DNA of 64,000 nucleotides from positions 1,736,001 through 1,800,000 of the forward strand of contig JALJCQ010000013.1 of the NCBI GenBank assembly GCA_023091665.1, read 5' to 3'. The translations under genes were made by a program, and so were the position numbers. Each line of letters starts with the position of its first letter. The stretch's first letter is position 1. The stretch is from Pythium myriotylum. Its lineage: Eukaryota; Oomycota; Peronosporomycetes; Pythiales; Pythiaceae. Positions 41,311 through 51,970 of this stretch are shown one piece after another. The notes beneath the pieces were generated by a model, which worked only from the letters and a program-made list of their open reading frames with translations, was not told the DNA's origin and did no database searches.

Positions 41311-44300
41311 ATGAGCAGTGATGTCGACGAGGACAACGAGCTCCACTCGAGCAGTTTTCTGCGGCCACCGCCGGCCGAAATGGCCGACGACGCGGGAAAC
41401 AATGCGCTGACAGCCGCGGAAGCCGACGCTCGTCCTGCAGAACGTAGCGGCGGCGTCAGTGACGCTGGGGAAGCCACGCCGGAGGAGGACGACGAGGACG
41501 AACGGCCACGAGAAGTGCCGCGCGAGCGGATACTGAGCGCGAACCCATTCGCAGCACCTGAAGTACCCCCACAATCGGCTTCTGCGAGCTCTGTGCAGTC
41601 GATTGGAGTGACAGCCACGCCGTTCGCGCAGCCGCACAGTCATCAGCCCCCAGTCTTGGGCCCTCAGCCCGAGGACGAGTACCTCCGCGTCTCGGACAAA
41701 TGCACAGCGCGACACTGCTTCCGCTTGCAATGGGAAGCCGAAAGTAAGAGAAATCTGCGGCGTAGTTGAGTTGTTGACGAGCTGAGTTGGCTTCGTGTCC
41801 TTCGTAGTGAACCCGCGTTGCAGAGAGAAGACTGCACTGAACGTTGAGAACAAGATCTATCTTTTCGATGGCTTTTACATGTTATGCCACGATGAGACAC
41901 CGGACATACCGCAGGTGCGAATTTGAAGCATGGAATTGTCGATGTTTCGATGATAAACCTGATATGTGCGCTTTAGTTTGAGTACACTCGGGGTGGTGTG
42001 ATGTGCCGCATCCGGTTCGTGCGTGAACCGCTCCCACAAACGTTACTCCCTCCCAGTGAGCCAGGGAACCCATCAATAACATCGATAGAAGGTTGCCACA
42101 CAATATTCCAGCTCAAGCATTACTTGTTCCAGCAGCTTCTTGGAATCCAGCCGATGCACCTCTTCCAGGCCGTGTTCGGCGATCCATCACGAGCAACAGG
42201 TGATGTCAGTGACTATTGTTCCGATTTCCACCTCATACCTCGTTTCATCTCTGTCTCGGACGCGCCACTACTAAACAAAGAGGATTTGCTAGCTCCACAT
42301 CGCATTGGATTTGCTGTTGGCAAGTTTCTTCCTATCAATCATGTGCTGGGTTGCCTCGACGCAAGCGCCAAGTACCCCGTCGCTGCATTTCTCGAGACTA
42401 GCTCACCTAGGGCACTCGTCGACTCGATTATTTCGACAAGAATTAACGGTGTGCCCGGGGTTTATCGTGTGGACGGATTGGTTTACGAGGAGTTAAACGT
42501 GCATGCTGGAGAAGCTGACATGAGCACGCTGCCCGACCCCAGCAAAGTACCAGCAAAGCCAATGCTACGACATCTTAAGCACTGTGGTCAAGGCGCTGTT
42601 GAATACGATGGTATCACGAGCAAGAAAAAGCTACGGAAGTGGCAAGAGTTGGGTCGGCTTGTGCAGGTCTCCCCGCGCGTTGACCCTCACATTGAACTAT
42701 TGAATCCATTTGAGTGTCATCTCACAGGACTACGAGCGGATGTTTTCGAACTCGGAAGCGCCATCCCCATGGTCCTCAAGTACGTGCGCCACTACAAGCT
42801 ACTCGCGAGCTTTGAACGAGACATGAAGATCCCTTTTAAAGAGAAAACGTTGCTACGCCAGGCATTCACTCACGGCTCCTATGTCGATGTCGCAATGCAA
42901 AGTGTCAACACCGTTGAAGCAACAATATCACGAGTCCGGTTAGGTCATATCTTTGAGAACACTGGTATGCTGAAGCGTGACCGTTCAACCTTCTTGGAAG
43001 AACAGAGCAGCAATCGTACGGGTGTCAAGATGGACGCGGAGGTGAAGCGCGTTGCAGAGCAGCACTTGACCAGCGACTTCCGCCCTGAGTTCCACACAAA
43101 GTACTTGTGTCCATACGAGCGGCTCGAGTTTCTCGGCGACGCGGTACTGAGTTTCTTAGTCGCATCGTCTTCATTCCTCAAGCTCCCCCACTCCGATGGC
43201 GAAGACGTGCTGCACGAGACTCGCAAACTCATTGCCAATAATGCTGCTTTGGGGCGAGTCGCGCGAGCTGCCAATTTTGATGTACTCATGCTAACCGCAT
43301 ATGACCTGAGGCAACTGCCTGAAAAAGATACGACTAAGATTGCTGCCGACTGTATGGAGGCTCTCCTGGGTGCTGTATACAAGGACCAAGGTATTGACGC
43401 ATGTCGAGCCTTATTGCTTGAGCTCATGAACCGTCACGCCCCAGATGTATGCGATCTGTATTTGCTGGACAAGAGTAGCTTGGTCGAAGCAGCCAAACAA
43501 TACGTTGCCACAGATCGTGATCGCTTCAGGGAGTGGGAGCGCGAACGTGAGACCCGAAAGACCCACCTGAAATTCTCTACAAGTACTAACGTGGTGATCC
43601 ACAACACCCATTTGTGGCTACAAGCACTAACACACAACTCCTTCAAGTCCCCTCAGATCGATGATGGTGAGTTTGTCTGCACAGATCCAAGTTATGAGAG
43701 GATCGAGTTTCTAGGCGATGCCGTGCTCCAGCTTCTCTCTTCAGAATTCCTCGTGGAAGCATTGCCAAACTACCAAGAGCACTTGCTAACCCAAGCTCGC
43801 TCGTCGCTCGTCAAGAATACCCGCCTTGCCATTGTTGCACGCAATGCGGGGTATGAGGAATTCATTCGACTGGGAAGAGAGGTCAAGAAGAATGGCAATC
43901 TGTACATGGATGATGTGCTTGCAGATGTGTTTGAGGCTACTCTTGGTGCGGTCTTCCTCGAGAATCCAACCAATCTAGCCAAAGTACGAGCTATTCTCGA
44001 GGACAACCTGTTTCCGCTACTCAAGGAGGTGAGAGTTCCTTATCCTGCCGGACCGTAACTTTTGTTCTCGTGGCTGACGACATATTGCTTTCTCTTAGGC
44101 GATCCGTAGACGTGAGTGGATGAACCCGGAGAAAGTTCTTATGCACTACATCAATGAATGGAGTCGCGGGCAGCGAAAGGTTGAGTGTGCTTTCCGAAAG
44201 TTGCAAAGCCGCAACGACAACGAACACAGTATTGCGGTCTACATCAATCGCTTTCGTGTCGCCAGCGGGAGTGGCCGTACCATACAAGAGGCTAAGAATC

Positions 44301-44350
44301 GAGCGTGCAAGCAAGCTCTGTATCTGTATGGTGTTGGATTAGCCAAATAG
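41311..44350 (+). CDS. Dicer-like protein: tandem RNase III domains plus dsRNA-binding domain, no helicase
   Basis: Four exons: 41311-41743, 41808-41914, 41977-44028 and 44099-44350, giving 947 aa. The first about 130 residues are disordered and acidic. Residues about 135-440 include CTARHCFRLQWEAE and KIYLFDGFYMLCHDETPDIPQ and may correspond to the platform/PAZ region; the assignment is weak. RNase IIIa has ERLEFLGDAVLSFL (about 562) and ADCMEALLGAVY; RNase IIIb has ERIEFLGDAVLQLL (about 754) and ADVFEATLGAVFLE, so both catalytic Glu/Asp sets are intact. The last exon is a dsRBD (SIAVYINRFRVASGSGRTIQEAKNRACKQAL). It probably cuts dsRNA into small RNAs. No DExD helicase lies upstream, where the divergent transposase-derived gene begins at 41026. 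Confidence 0.88.
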
Positions 44351-44433
44351 GTCAGCTCGCATAGACGAAGAGCTGTATTTAAGACAGTTTTTGGATGACG
44401 AGTTCATGCCGCAGTCAATAACGCCAGTACCTG

Positions 44434-45279
44434 CTACTGACTCTTCGTTTCTTCATCCTCTGACTTCTTTGGAGGGGGTCCTCGAGGTGGTGGGGGCTTC
44501 GCAGCAGGCGGTGGTGGAGGTGGGCGGGGTTTGCTTGACGGGGCTGCTGATCCAGCTGGTGGAGGGGGTGGAGGCGGTGGACGATGAGTCTTCTTCTTGG
44601 AGCGCCCCTCGCCTTCAGTGCCGCTTAGCATTTTTTCTGCGACCGGATCATTCTTCCCATAGAAGCGGTCTTGAATGTTTTGCTTTGCGAGAGGGTCGTT
44701 CTTGTCTCGCGGCATCTCGTGGAGGTACGGACACGCCTCACCGCGATTGCATTCGCCCCGAGCGAAGAAAGAACACAAATGGGGTCGGTTGCGCTTGTGG
44801 TAGGGCTCCGATCGCGCGATTTGGAGCATTGCGTTATGGGTTCCGGCGATCTTGCCGTACGCGGAGACTGCGCCCTCCTGTTCGAGCATGCGGTTGTGCT
44901 GTTGAGCAAACCACTCGCGGTTGGCGTCGCTCTCGGGCACGTCGACATGCTCGCGCCCCTCCGCGGCCGCGAGGAACGAGTCGCGCACTTGCACGGGCAG
45001 ATTGTACTGGAGATCGAGGATGCACGTCTGGCAGACGTTCTTCATGCGCGCGCAGGTCTGGCAGATCTCGGTCTTCTTGTAGCGCGCTCGCTTGCCGGGC
45101 TTCCAGCGGAAGACCGTGAAGGGGCGCGCGCAGATCTTGCAGGCCTGGCCGAACGAGTCCTTCATCATGCGCACGTACGGGTTGTCGCCCAGACAGGACT
45201 CGCAGAGCTGCGGGAACTCCTCATTCTCCCACGCTGCCTTGTTGGTGTCCGCCTTGATCGCGAGGCCCCGCTCGCCCAT
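44434..45279 (-). CDS. Pre-mRNA splicing factor of the RBM22/ECM2 (SLT11) family lacking the RRM
   Basis: One exon of 281 aa. Start NKAAWENEEFPQLCESCLGDNPYVRM, then CKICARPFTVFRWKPGKRARYKKTEICQTCARMKNVCQTCILDLQYNLPVQVRD and the CCCH finger RPHLCSFFARGECNRGEACPYLHEMP. The region ends NIQDRFYGKNDPVAEKMLSG, which in RBM22 directly precedes the RRM. Here a Lys-rich stretch and poly-proline runs (PPPPPPPP at about 237) follow and the frame stops; no RRM fits in the 83 bp before the next gene. The family joins the spliceosome NineTeen complex and contacts U6 and the pre-mRNA. Divergent from IBA57, 239 bp apart. Confidence 0.88.
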   Translation of the reverse strand: MGERGLAIKADTNKAAWENEEFPQLCESCLGDNPYVRMMKDSFGQACKICARPFTVFRWKPGKRARYKKTEICQTCARMKNVCQTCILDLQYNLPVQVRDSFLAAAEGREHVDVPESDANREWFAQQHNRMLEQEGAVSAYGKIAGTHNAMLQIARSEPYHKRNRPHLCSFFARGECNRGEACPYLHEMPRDKNDPLAKQNIQDRFYGKNDPVAEKMLSGTEGEGRSKKKTHRPPPPPPPPAGSAAPSSKPRPPPPPPAAKPPPPRGPPPKKSEDEETKSQ

Positions 45280-45518
45280 GGCGCCTGCGTTGTGCAGTGG
45301 ATGGAATGCGCTGGACGCATAAATACTGCGCGCTTGGGAAGCGTACTTAGTGGGACAGTGGCTGGTTTAACGCATTTCGTACCTAGCAGAGGCGGCGCCG
45401 TACACTGGATGTGGCTGTCAACGGACGAGAGGCAACAAGACAAGCTGCTCACTCGCTGCCGAGCCGAGTCGGCTGCCCACCGCGCCGCGCGTGCATCGAG
45501 AGTATCTCACCAACCACC

Positions 45519-46889
45519 ATGCTAAGCCAGAGCGCGATTGTGCGGCTCACAGACCGCAAGATCCTGCAGATCAAGGGCGCAGACGCGCACCGATTCCTGC
45601 AGAGTGTGCTCACGAACGACATGAAGACCGTCGTCAAGCCCCAAGATGCGATCTACGGCGCCTTTCTCACCTCCAAAGGGCGCGTGATTGGCGATGCGAG
45701 TGTCGTGCAAGTTGAGGTACGTCAGCTCCGCTTAATGGGCAGTATCAGAATCACCAGATGATGAAAGAGGATTCTTCCGTGTTCTTCGGTAGGCCGACAC
45801 ATTCCTCCTTGACTACGATGCTTCTGTGCATGACGATCTCACGAAACATTGGAAGCGTTACAAGCTGCGGATGAAAGCAACCCTAGAGGACAAGAGCGAT
45901 ACAATGAGCGCGTTCGCTGCGCTACCTGCAGCTATCTCAGCCAGCGACAAGAGCTATGTCGAAAGCGCTGGCGAACTCGAAGAGCTGTTGCGGTTGAATG
46001 AGCGTGACACATCGGCCGTGCATGGTGCAGTGTTTCGCGATCCAAGGGGCGATGCATTTGGTCTTCGAGCAATTCTACCGTCAGCAGATAAACGTATGTG
46101 GACTACCTATTGGCAATTTTATTGGTTATAGTCGAAGATCAACACCAACTAACCATTGGTTGCACCTAGTCGACGGAATTTTCAACTACAGTGAAGCAGA
46201 ACTCTACGCGTACACAAATTACCGCATCTTTTTAGGTGCGGCAGAAGGGTAAGAACGCTCGACCCGTATTTTTATCGTATTTGTGAGTTGAGTGCTCGTT
46301 TCCTCCGTTGGCAGAAAGGAGTTAGCGGATGCTATCCCGCTGGAGGCAGACCTGGAACTGCTAAAGGGCGTGTCTTTTCGCAAAGGATGCTATGTGGGGC
46401 AAGAGCTGACAGCTCGAACGCAGTTCAAAGGAAACGTGCGGAAGCGTTTCTTGCCTGTGGCTCTGATTCCTACCACGGCTGAGCAGGCTCATGCGGTAGC
46501 CAATCAACCATTCCAGCGTATTGACGCCCAAGGGCTTCAGCCCCTACGTGAATACTTGGTTTCGGATGCTGCGAGACTTTCTATTCCTCAAGGAGAGCAG
46601 GCAATTGTGAAGCCAGGATCCGCGAAGACTGTTGGCTCAATCATTTCCCTAGGTCAAGGTCCGTGCTCAAGTTACCCTTGCTTTCAGGCCAATAGTAGCT
46701 CACGGTGTGTGTCGTACAGAGCTTGGCGTTGCTGTTGCCATGATGCGTCTAGAGCATGTGCTGCCGAAAGAAGATGGCGAGACGCCGTTGATGGACTTCA
46801 CAACTGCTGATGGAGCATTGGCCGCCGTCCCGTTCCAGCCAGTCTGGTGGCCATCGCTGGATCTGAAAACGGGCAAGATGGTTTTGTGA
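45519..46889 (+). CDS. IBA57: IBA57 (YgfZ/GcvT-fold) iron-sulfur cluster assembly protein
   Basis: Five exons: 45519-45716, 45793-46093, 46170-46248, 46315-46658 and 46720-46889, giving 363 aa. The diagnostic motif [12 protein letters not shown] is in exon 4 (about 226-237). The N-terminus has the GcvT-like folate fold ([47 protein letters not shown]). Together with ISCA proteins, IBA57 matures 4Fe-4S proteins such as aconitase and lipoate synthase in mitochondria. A presequence is not obvious at the ATG used; an in-frame upstream region (45411 on, NGREATRQAAHSLPSRVGCPPRRACIES) is basic and could encode one from a non-ATG or unseen exon. Junctions agree in phase. Confidence 0.9.
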
Positions 46890-47081
46890 GCCTTCGATTT
46901 GAAAGGCACAGATACGTGTGGGTATGTTATCAACAATAGAATGCAGTTGTTCATCGTGAACCTGTGAGATTCCTAAATCTCAGTTCTCGACTAAGTACGA
47001 AAATAAAATTCACAAGCTGTGACTGGGTTGAAGTGAACGTGGAGAACGATTCCGAAGGCAGGGAGAGTGCATCGTCCCAGC

Positions 47082-48390
47082 ATGACGACTCCGTCTACGA
47101 GCGCTGAGCTCCAGCGCCTGCGCGATGCGATCGACAGTCTAAGTGACGCGCGCTTGAAGGTGAATCCTTCTGAATACTGCGCACTTTGTGGGCGAAGCGA
47201 ACTGACCGCGAGTTCGGTGGCTCTCTGTAGACCCACATGCTCCAAGCACTCAACACTTTCCAGCCAACCGAGACCGATTCGAGCGAGTGCAAGGAAAGCG
47301 AACGTGGCTCATCAAGTGACGACAGCAAAGACACGGTTGTTATCGCGCTGCGAACCAAAGAGGTCGTGGCCAAGGCTCCTCGAGATGCGCTTTTCCTTGC
47401 AGTCCACGTGATTCTCCAAGAGACGGGTGAGGCTCTTTCATACTCAGTGTTTGTCTCCCTTGAGAGCTCACAATCGCGAAATGCAAATGAGAAAAGGATT
47501 TGAGGTGCAAAACGCGACGAGCGGCGATGCACTCCCGCTGCCCACAGATTGGAACAATCACAGCGAGAACGGACTCTTCACGGCTACTTACAAACACAAG
47601 CACGACTCCGGCGTAAGCTTCAGCTTGCAGGTATGGCCTTGTCCGTGAAAGGGAGGCACTCCTTCAGAAACTGATCCGTTGAAACACTCTCTAGGGCTTA
47701 TTTGTTGGGAACAAGTTCGAGGTTTATCTCTCTGACAACAAGAACATTACCCATTCGATTGAGCTAGATGTGGGTACCTACGTATCCCTCAGCGCAAGCT
47801 CCAGCAATGCTGCTGATCTTCTGCGCGACCTAGCTGCTCTTCGAAACAAGCTTCTACCATTTTTGGAGAACGTAATCCCCAAGAAACCCCGTCAAGACGA
47901 GACAAAAGTCGCCTCAAGCACGCCGTCGAGAATCCTGCCTCCCAATTATGATGGTATTAGTGGTGGATCGTCTCCGTACTCGATTCCATCAGTTGGTGGC
48001 GGTGATATCCTACCACCGGGACTTGGTGGAGGAGACCCGAGCACGCTAGTGGGGCCAAACCACCCGATGTTCGGTCGTCGCGCTGACCCTACACGAGGTC
48101 CCGTTCCTGGTGCTCGATTTGATCCGTACGGCCCATTTTCGACGGATCCACAGGGCCCCCCACGAGGATTTATCGGTGGCCCGCACCCAACCCGTCCCGG
48201 TCCGGCCCCTGGGTTTCCTTTTGGCGACCCAAATCCAGATCATCTCCGCATGCCTCGGGACGACATGATGGACGATCCGTTCGGGCCACGGAACACTCGT
48301 CGTCCAGGACCAGGATTTCCTCCTGCGCGTGGAAGCGGCGGATTCGGATCGGGTGATATGCCGTTTGGTTCTGGCAACTCTTTCTTTTAG
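47082..48390 (+). CDS. Proteasome inhibitor PI31-like protein
   Basis: Four exons: 47082-47159, 47231-47426, 47467-47630 and 47695-48390, giving 377 aa. The N-terminal FP domain shows DALFLAVHVILQET, LPLPTDWNNHSENGLFTATYKHK and KFEVYLSDNKNITHSIELDVGTYV. The C-terminal half is Pro/Gly-rich with PGARFDPYGPF, GGPHPTRPGPAPGF and DPNPDHLRMPRDDMMDD, the signature by which PI31 binds proteasomes. The family moderates or adapts 20S proteasome activity and transport. The 40-nt intron at 47427-47466 is very short; an alternative acceptor cannot be excluded. There is a Gly/Phe-rich end (GSGGFGSGDMPFGSGNSFF). Confidence 0.85.
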
Positions 48391-48579
48391 CTAAGCTCAA
48401 TCTCACAGCAGACGACAGGGTTGTCAATGTCTTCGTGTGGTTGAAATCAAACCGAGCGAATTTTGATGTACACCTGTGCTCCATGCTGCTCCAGTTCGAC
48501 GAAACATCGCAGTGTAACCTCTTTCACACAAGACGGACCTGAGAAACTTCGTGTATATGATTCACCATGCGTGTCTCTA

Positions 48580-48976
48580 TTACACAAAGTATTTGCCCTT
48601 CTTGAAGCAGCTCATGCAAAGGCGGTGGCGCAGCTTCTTCTCGCCACAGAGCGTGCAGTTCTGGAAGTGCACAATGTTCTTCAGACGCTTGCTCGGGTCG
48701 TTGTTGCGGATCTTCTTGCGGGACGGGGTCACCTATTTGAAACCATACCACGCCATGAGCTGCCTCCGACCGCCTCGGCGCGGTTACCAAGGCCACTCTC
48801 ACCTTCGACTTGGGCGCAGCGAGCCAGATCGCGTCGAGAAGAGGGTTTGAGGCCGGAGCAGACGCAGCGCCAGCGCCGCTGAGCGCCAGCTGTGCGAACG
48901 CAGGCGCCGCCGGCGTGGAGGCGCCGTGGCCGAAGAAGGAGAGCGCGCGCTGGATCACACGCTGCACGAGCGCCAT
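48580..48976 (-). CDS. Mitochondrial large-subunit ribosomal protein bL32m
   Basis: Two exons, 48976-48803 and 48732-48580, giving 108 aa. Exon 1 encodes a presequence-like leader (MALVQRVIQRALSFFGHGAS...) and the segment NPLLDAIWLAAPKSKV. Exon 2 carries the L32 core TPSRKKIRNNDPSKRLKNI and a C-x2-C...C-x2-C zinc cluster (NCTLCGEKKLRHRLCMSCF). The size and the short zinc ribbon fit mitochondrial bL32. It is divergent from the riboflavin reductase gene with 150 bp between the ATGs. Confidence 0.9.
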
Positions 48977-49126
48977 TTCGACGAGGACTGGCTGGTGAGA
49001 GTGTCGGTGAACCTCCTCGCGTCCACAAGTTGCCGGTTGGAATTAGATGTTGTTTTGGACGTTGGATTCAACATATAAAACCCCGTTTCAGTGCCCTCCG
49101 TGTTTGGCGGTTGTCGCCAAGACCGT

Positions 49127-50237
49127 ATGATGCAGGTTGAAGAGGTCTTCAGGGAGGTGGCGCAGCTCATTGAGGCGGACGCGGCGGCATGGGACCAGCG
49201 ACGCGAGCAGACCACGCTGCCGAGAATCACGCTGACCTATGCGCAGAGCATCGACGGGTCGATCGCGGCGGAGCGAGGTACAGGCATGATTTACAGGGTC
49301 ACGTGCTGCTCCTGTCCTGAAGTGAACGCGATACATGGCACGCAGGAAAGCCGACTCTTCTTAGCGGTTCATCGTCCATGAAGATGACCCACTTGCTTCG
49401 AACGCTCCACGATGGTATCATGGTCGGGATCGGTACCATTCTAGCAGACAACCCGTCCTTGAATGCTCGGCTTATGCAAGGTTTGTCTGGGCGCGATTGC
49501 TTGCATTCATTCTAGTACGTAATGACGTTCAGCTGCCACTAGGCAAGAACCCGAAGCCAATCATCGTTGATACATACCTTCGCTGTCCTATCGATATAAA
49601 GCTGTTCACGAACCCAACCTGCGAGAAACCAATCCTTCTGTGTTCAACTGAAGTCGCCGACCAAGGTCTATAACCGGATTCTGGAACAAAGCATTCTACT
49701 TGCGCATGCTAACACTCGTCACTCTATTTGGATAGACTTTCTGCGCCGAAAGACTGCGTTGGAAGAAGCTGGTGCAAGAATTCTACAATGCAGGACACAG
49801 AACTCTTCGCACCACAATCCGATCATTGCTCTACGTGACGCATTCGGTGGGCAACGCTTCCCTCTCCAAAATTCTCCACCTCACTGACAATGTATGCATA
49901 GAGAGACTCCGATGTGAAGGTATAGCTAGCGTTATGATCGAAGGCGGTGCTTCAATCATCCTCGGCTCGCTTCGCGAAAGTGCGCGGGCTCACTTTATAG
50001 ACCGCGTCGTTGTTACGGTGGCGCCAACTTTCGTAAGTTGGATCGTGTCTCCTTATGCGATCTGCCTTGATAGCAGGTATGGTCTTCAAGGACGGCAACT
50101 TACAAGTTCTGTGTCGAACCCAGATTGGTGGACTCCATGCAGTCGGTCACCGAGTCTCCGCAGAAGAATCTCCTCGTCTTCTCGAACCCATGTATCGCAC
50201 ACTTGACGACGACGTCGTCATCTTCGGCAAGCTATAG
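49127..50237 (+). CDS. RIB7/RibD-C type diaminohydroxy-ribosylaminopyrimidine reductase
   Basis: Six exons: 49127-49277, 49346-49480, 49543-49665, 49736-49846, 49902-about 50036 and 50074-50237, giving about 272 aa. Motifs: PRITLTYAQSIDGSIA, LSGSSSMKMTHLLRTLHDGIMVGIGTILADNPSLNARL, KPIIVDTYLRCP, SVMIEGGASIILGSL and the end LDDDVVIFGKL. The enzyme reduces the ribosylamino side chain in riboflavin synthesis, with NADPH. No deaminase domain is fused. The last junction is uncertain: the strong GTAAGT at 50033 gives the wrong phase, while a donor at 50037 keeps the conserved frame. The gene seems to have lost nothing, but short exons make it easy to miss. Confidence 0.8.
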
Positions 50238-50497
50238 CAGGAGACAAAGCCGTCTGTGTCTTGACCAGCACAACGCCTCGTCCCAGCGTCTTAAGCAGAA
50301 TTGATGTGGCAGTTGATACGGGATATCCGTTCTCAATTCAATTTTGAATCGCATACCACTGTTTTTTATCGACCGTTTCTGAGTCGAGAGGTGTGATCTT
50401 GTGACCCGCGCAAGTTGCGACGAGAAAACCAGAGCGTCTCGCCAACCACGGGGACTGCTCGTGGATGTAGCACAATCCAATCGAACGGGTGATTCTC

Positions 50498-51616
50498 ATG
50501 GCGTCCGCATCTCTCACGACTTCCGCACTGCCTGCCGGCGACGAGGCTCCGCGTGCCGTCGTGCGACGCTCGCTCTCGGTCTCTCAGGCGAACGCTCTCG
50601 CCAACTTCGACATGTTGCTTGCCGAAATGCGCAATCGACGACTCGTGATCTTCTTGGACTACGATGGCACGCTCACTCCTATCGTCAGCGATCCTGCCAG
50701 TGCTCTCATGCCGCATGAGACGCGTGCGACGCTGCAGCGCCTCCGAGAACGCTTCATCACGGGGATTATCAGCGGACGTTCGCTGAGCAAAATCCAGCAG
50801 TTCGTGAGTATTCCTGAGCTGTATTACGCCGGCAGTCACGGCTTCGACATTGCTGGACCAAACGGCACCGCGATCAAAAACCAGGTCGCTGTCGATTTCC
50901 TCGCCCATCTGGAACAAATCCGCGATGCGCTTGTGATGAAGATTTCCAACATTCCTGGTGCCGCTGTGGAAGACAACGTGTACTCAGTATCGTTGCACTA
51001 CAGGTATTTGAACCAACTTTGCTACTAACATCAAGCGGCGAGTGTATAATCGGCTATTCTGTAGAAACGTTCCCCCTGATCTTCATCAACGTATGGCTGC
51101 GATCGCACATGAAGCGATTGCATCGCATCCGCAAATCAAGTTAGTGTGGCAACCATTTTGGAGATATTCACAGCGGTTGTTCATCTGGTGTAAATGTAGG
51201 TGCAACGAAGGCAAGATGGTGTTTGAGTTTAAACCCAAGATCGACTGGAACAAGGGTAAAGCTCTGATTTGGCTTCTCCAGGCCTTGGGGCTAGACGAGC
51301 TAGAGGATGTATTCACCATTTACATCGGCGATGATACTACCGATGAAGACGCATTTGATGTTTTCCGGGACAAGGAAACACGCAAAGGTATGCACTCACG
51401 TCATCCACCTGGAACTGTATCATGAGCCTGACCTCTACCCGTTCGTTATATCTAGGCGTGGGTATCATTGTGACCGACAAGAGCAAGCCCACCGGGGCTT
51501 TTTTCACGCTCCACGACACCAACGAAGTGTCCCAGTTTCTCAACCGTCTCGCGGATCTTGACGCGGACGCCACGCAGCACAGCAGCTCCAGCAGCTCCCC
51601 GTCGTCTGAGCGGTGA
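50498..51616 (+). CDS. Trehalose-6-phosphate phosphatase
   Basis: Four exons: 50498-51003, 51065-51145, 51200-51387 and 51456-51616, giving 311 aa. HAD-family motif I is [11 protein letters not shown] (about 52-62). Motif II is TGIISGRSL, then [10 protein letters not shown], motif [22 protein letters not shown] and motif [14 protein letters not shown]. The enzyme releases trehalose from trehalose-6-phosphate. No synthase domain is attached, so this is a stand-alone OtsB type, as in plants and many protists. The 54-nt intron at 51146-51199 is a multiple of three with no stop; keeping it would insert 18 residues (WQPFWRYSQ...) between the catalytic parts. A run of serines ends the protein. AATAAA at 51670-51675 may be the poly(A) signal. 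Confidence 0.92.
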
Positions 51617-51970
51617 CTTAACAAGTTGAAGTTAGAATTTGGAGCACGCCGTTGACAGTTAAATGTTGAAATAAACATGTTCTTAACATGTTAGAAACTC
51701 TATTGAACTTGATTATCTGACAAGGACATCAGGATCAAGGCTCTCCCTGACTTGCATCATCAGTGTTGCTGGAGCTAGCGACGCGCGCCATTCTCACGTC
51801 GGCACCGACCGCCGCACTCCGGAATCCATTGGCTGGAAGCGAAGGCGCGATGATGCAGCGCGGGCTGGCTCGAGTGGTGTTGGGGACCGCGAGGCGAGGT
51901 GGTCGCGAGCAGCTCAAAGGTGCCTCGCACTGAGTCACCCTGTGGCAGTACGTTCACTGACCGCGCTGTC
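51617..51970. other. Intergenic region between the trehalose-phosphatase and dioxygenase genes
   Basis: Holds the 3' end of the phosphatase transcript and the promoter of the dioxygenase. No gene seen. The frame entering exon 1 of the dioxygenase is open back to about 51899, but it has no clear upstream ATG in a better context. Confidence 0.4.

Noticed and set aside
50033..50073. Strong GTAAGT donor at 50033 as the end of RIB7 exon 5
   Set aside because: Joining it to the acceptor at 50073 shifts the frame and loses the conserved C-terminus; the donor at 50037 keeps it. Left as uncertain in the gene entry.
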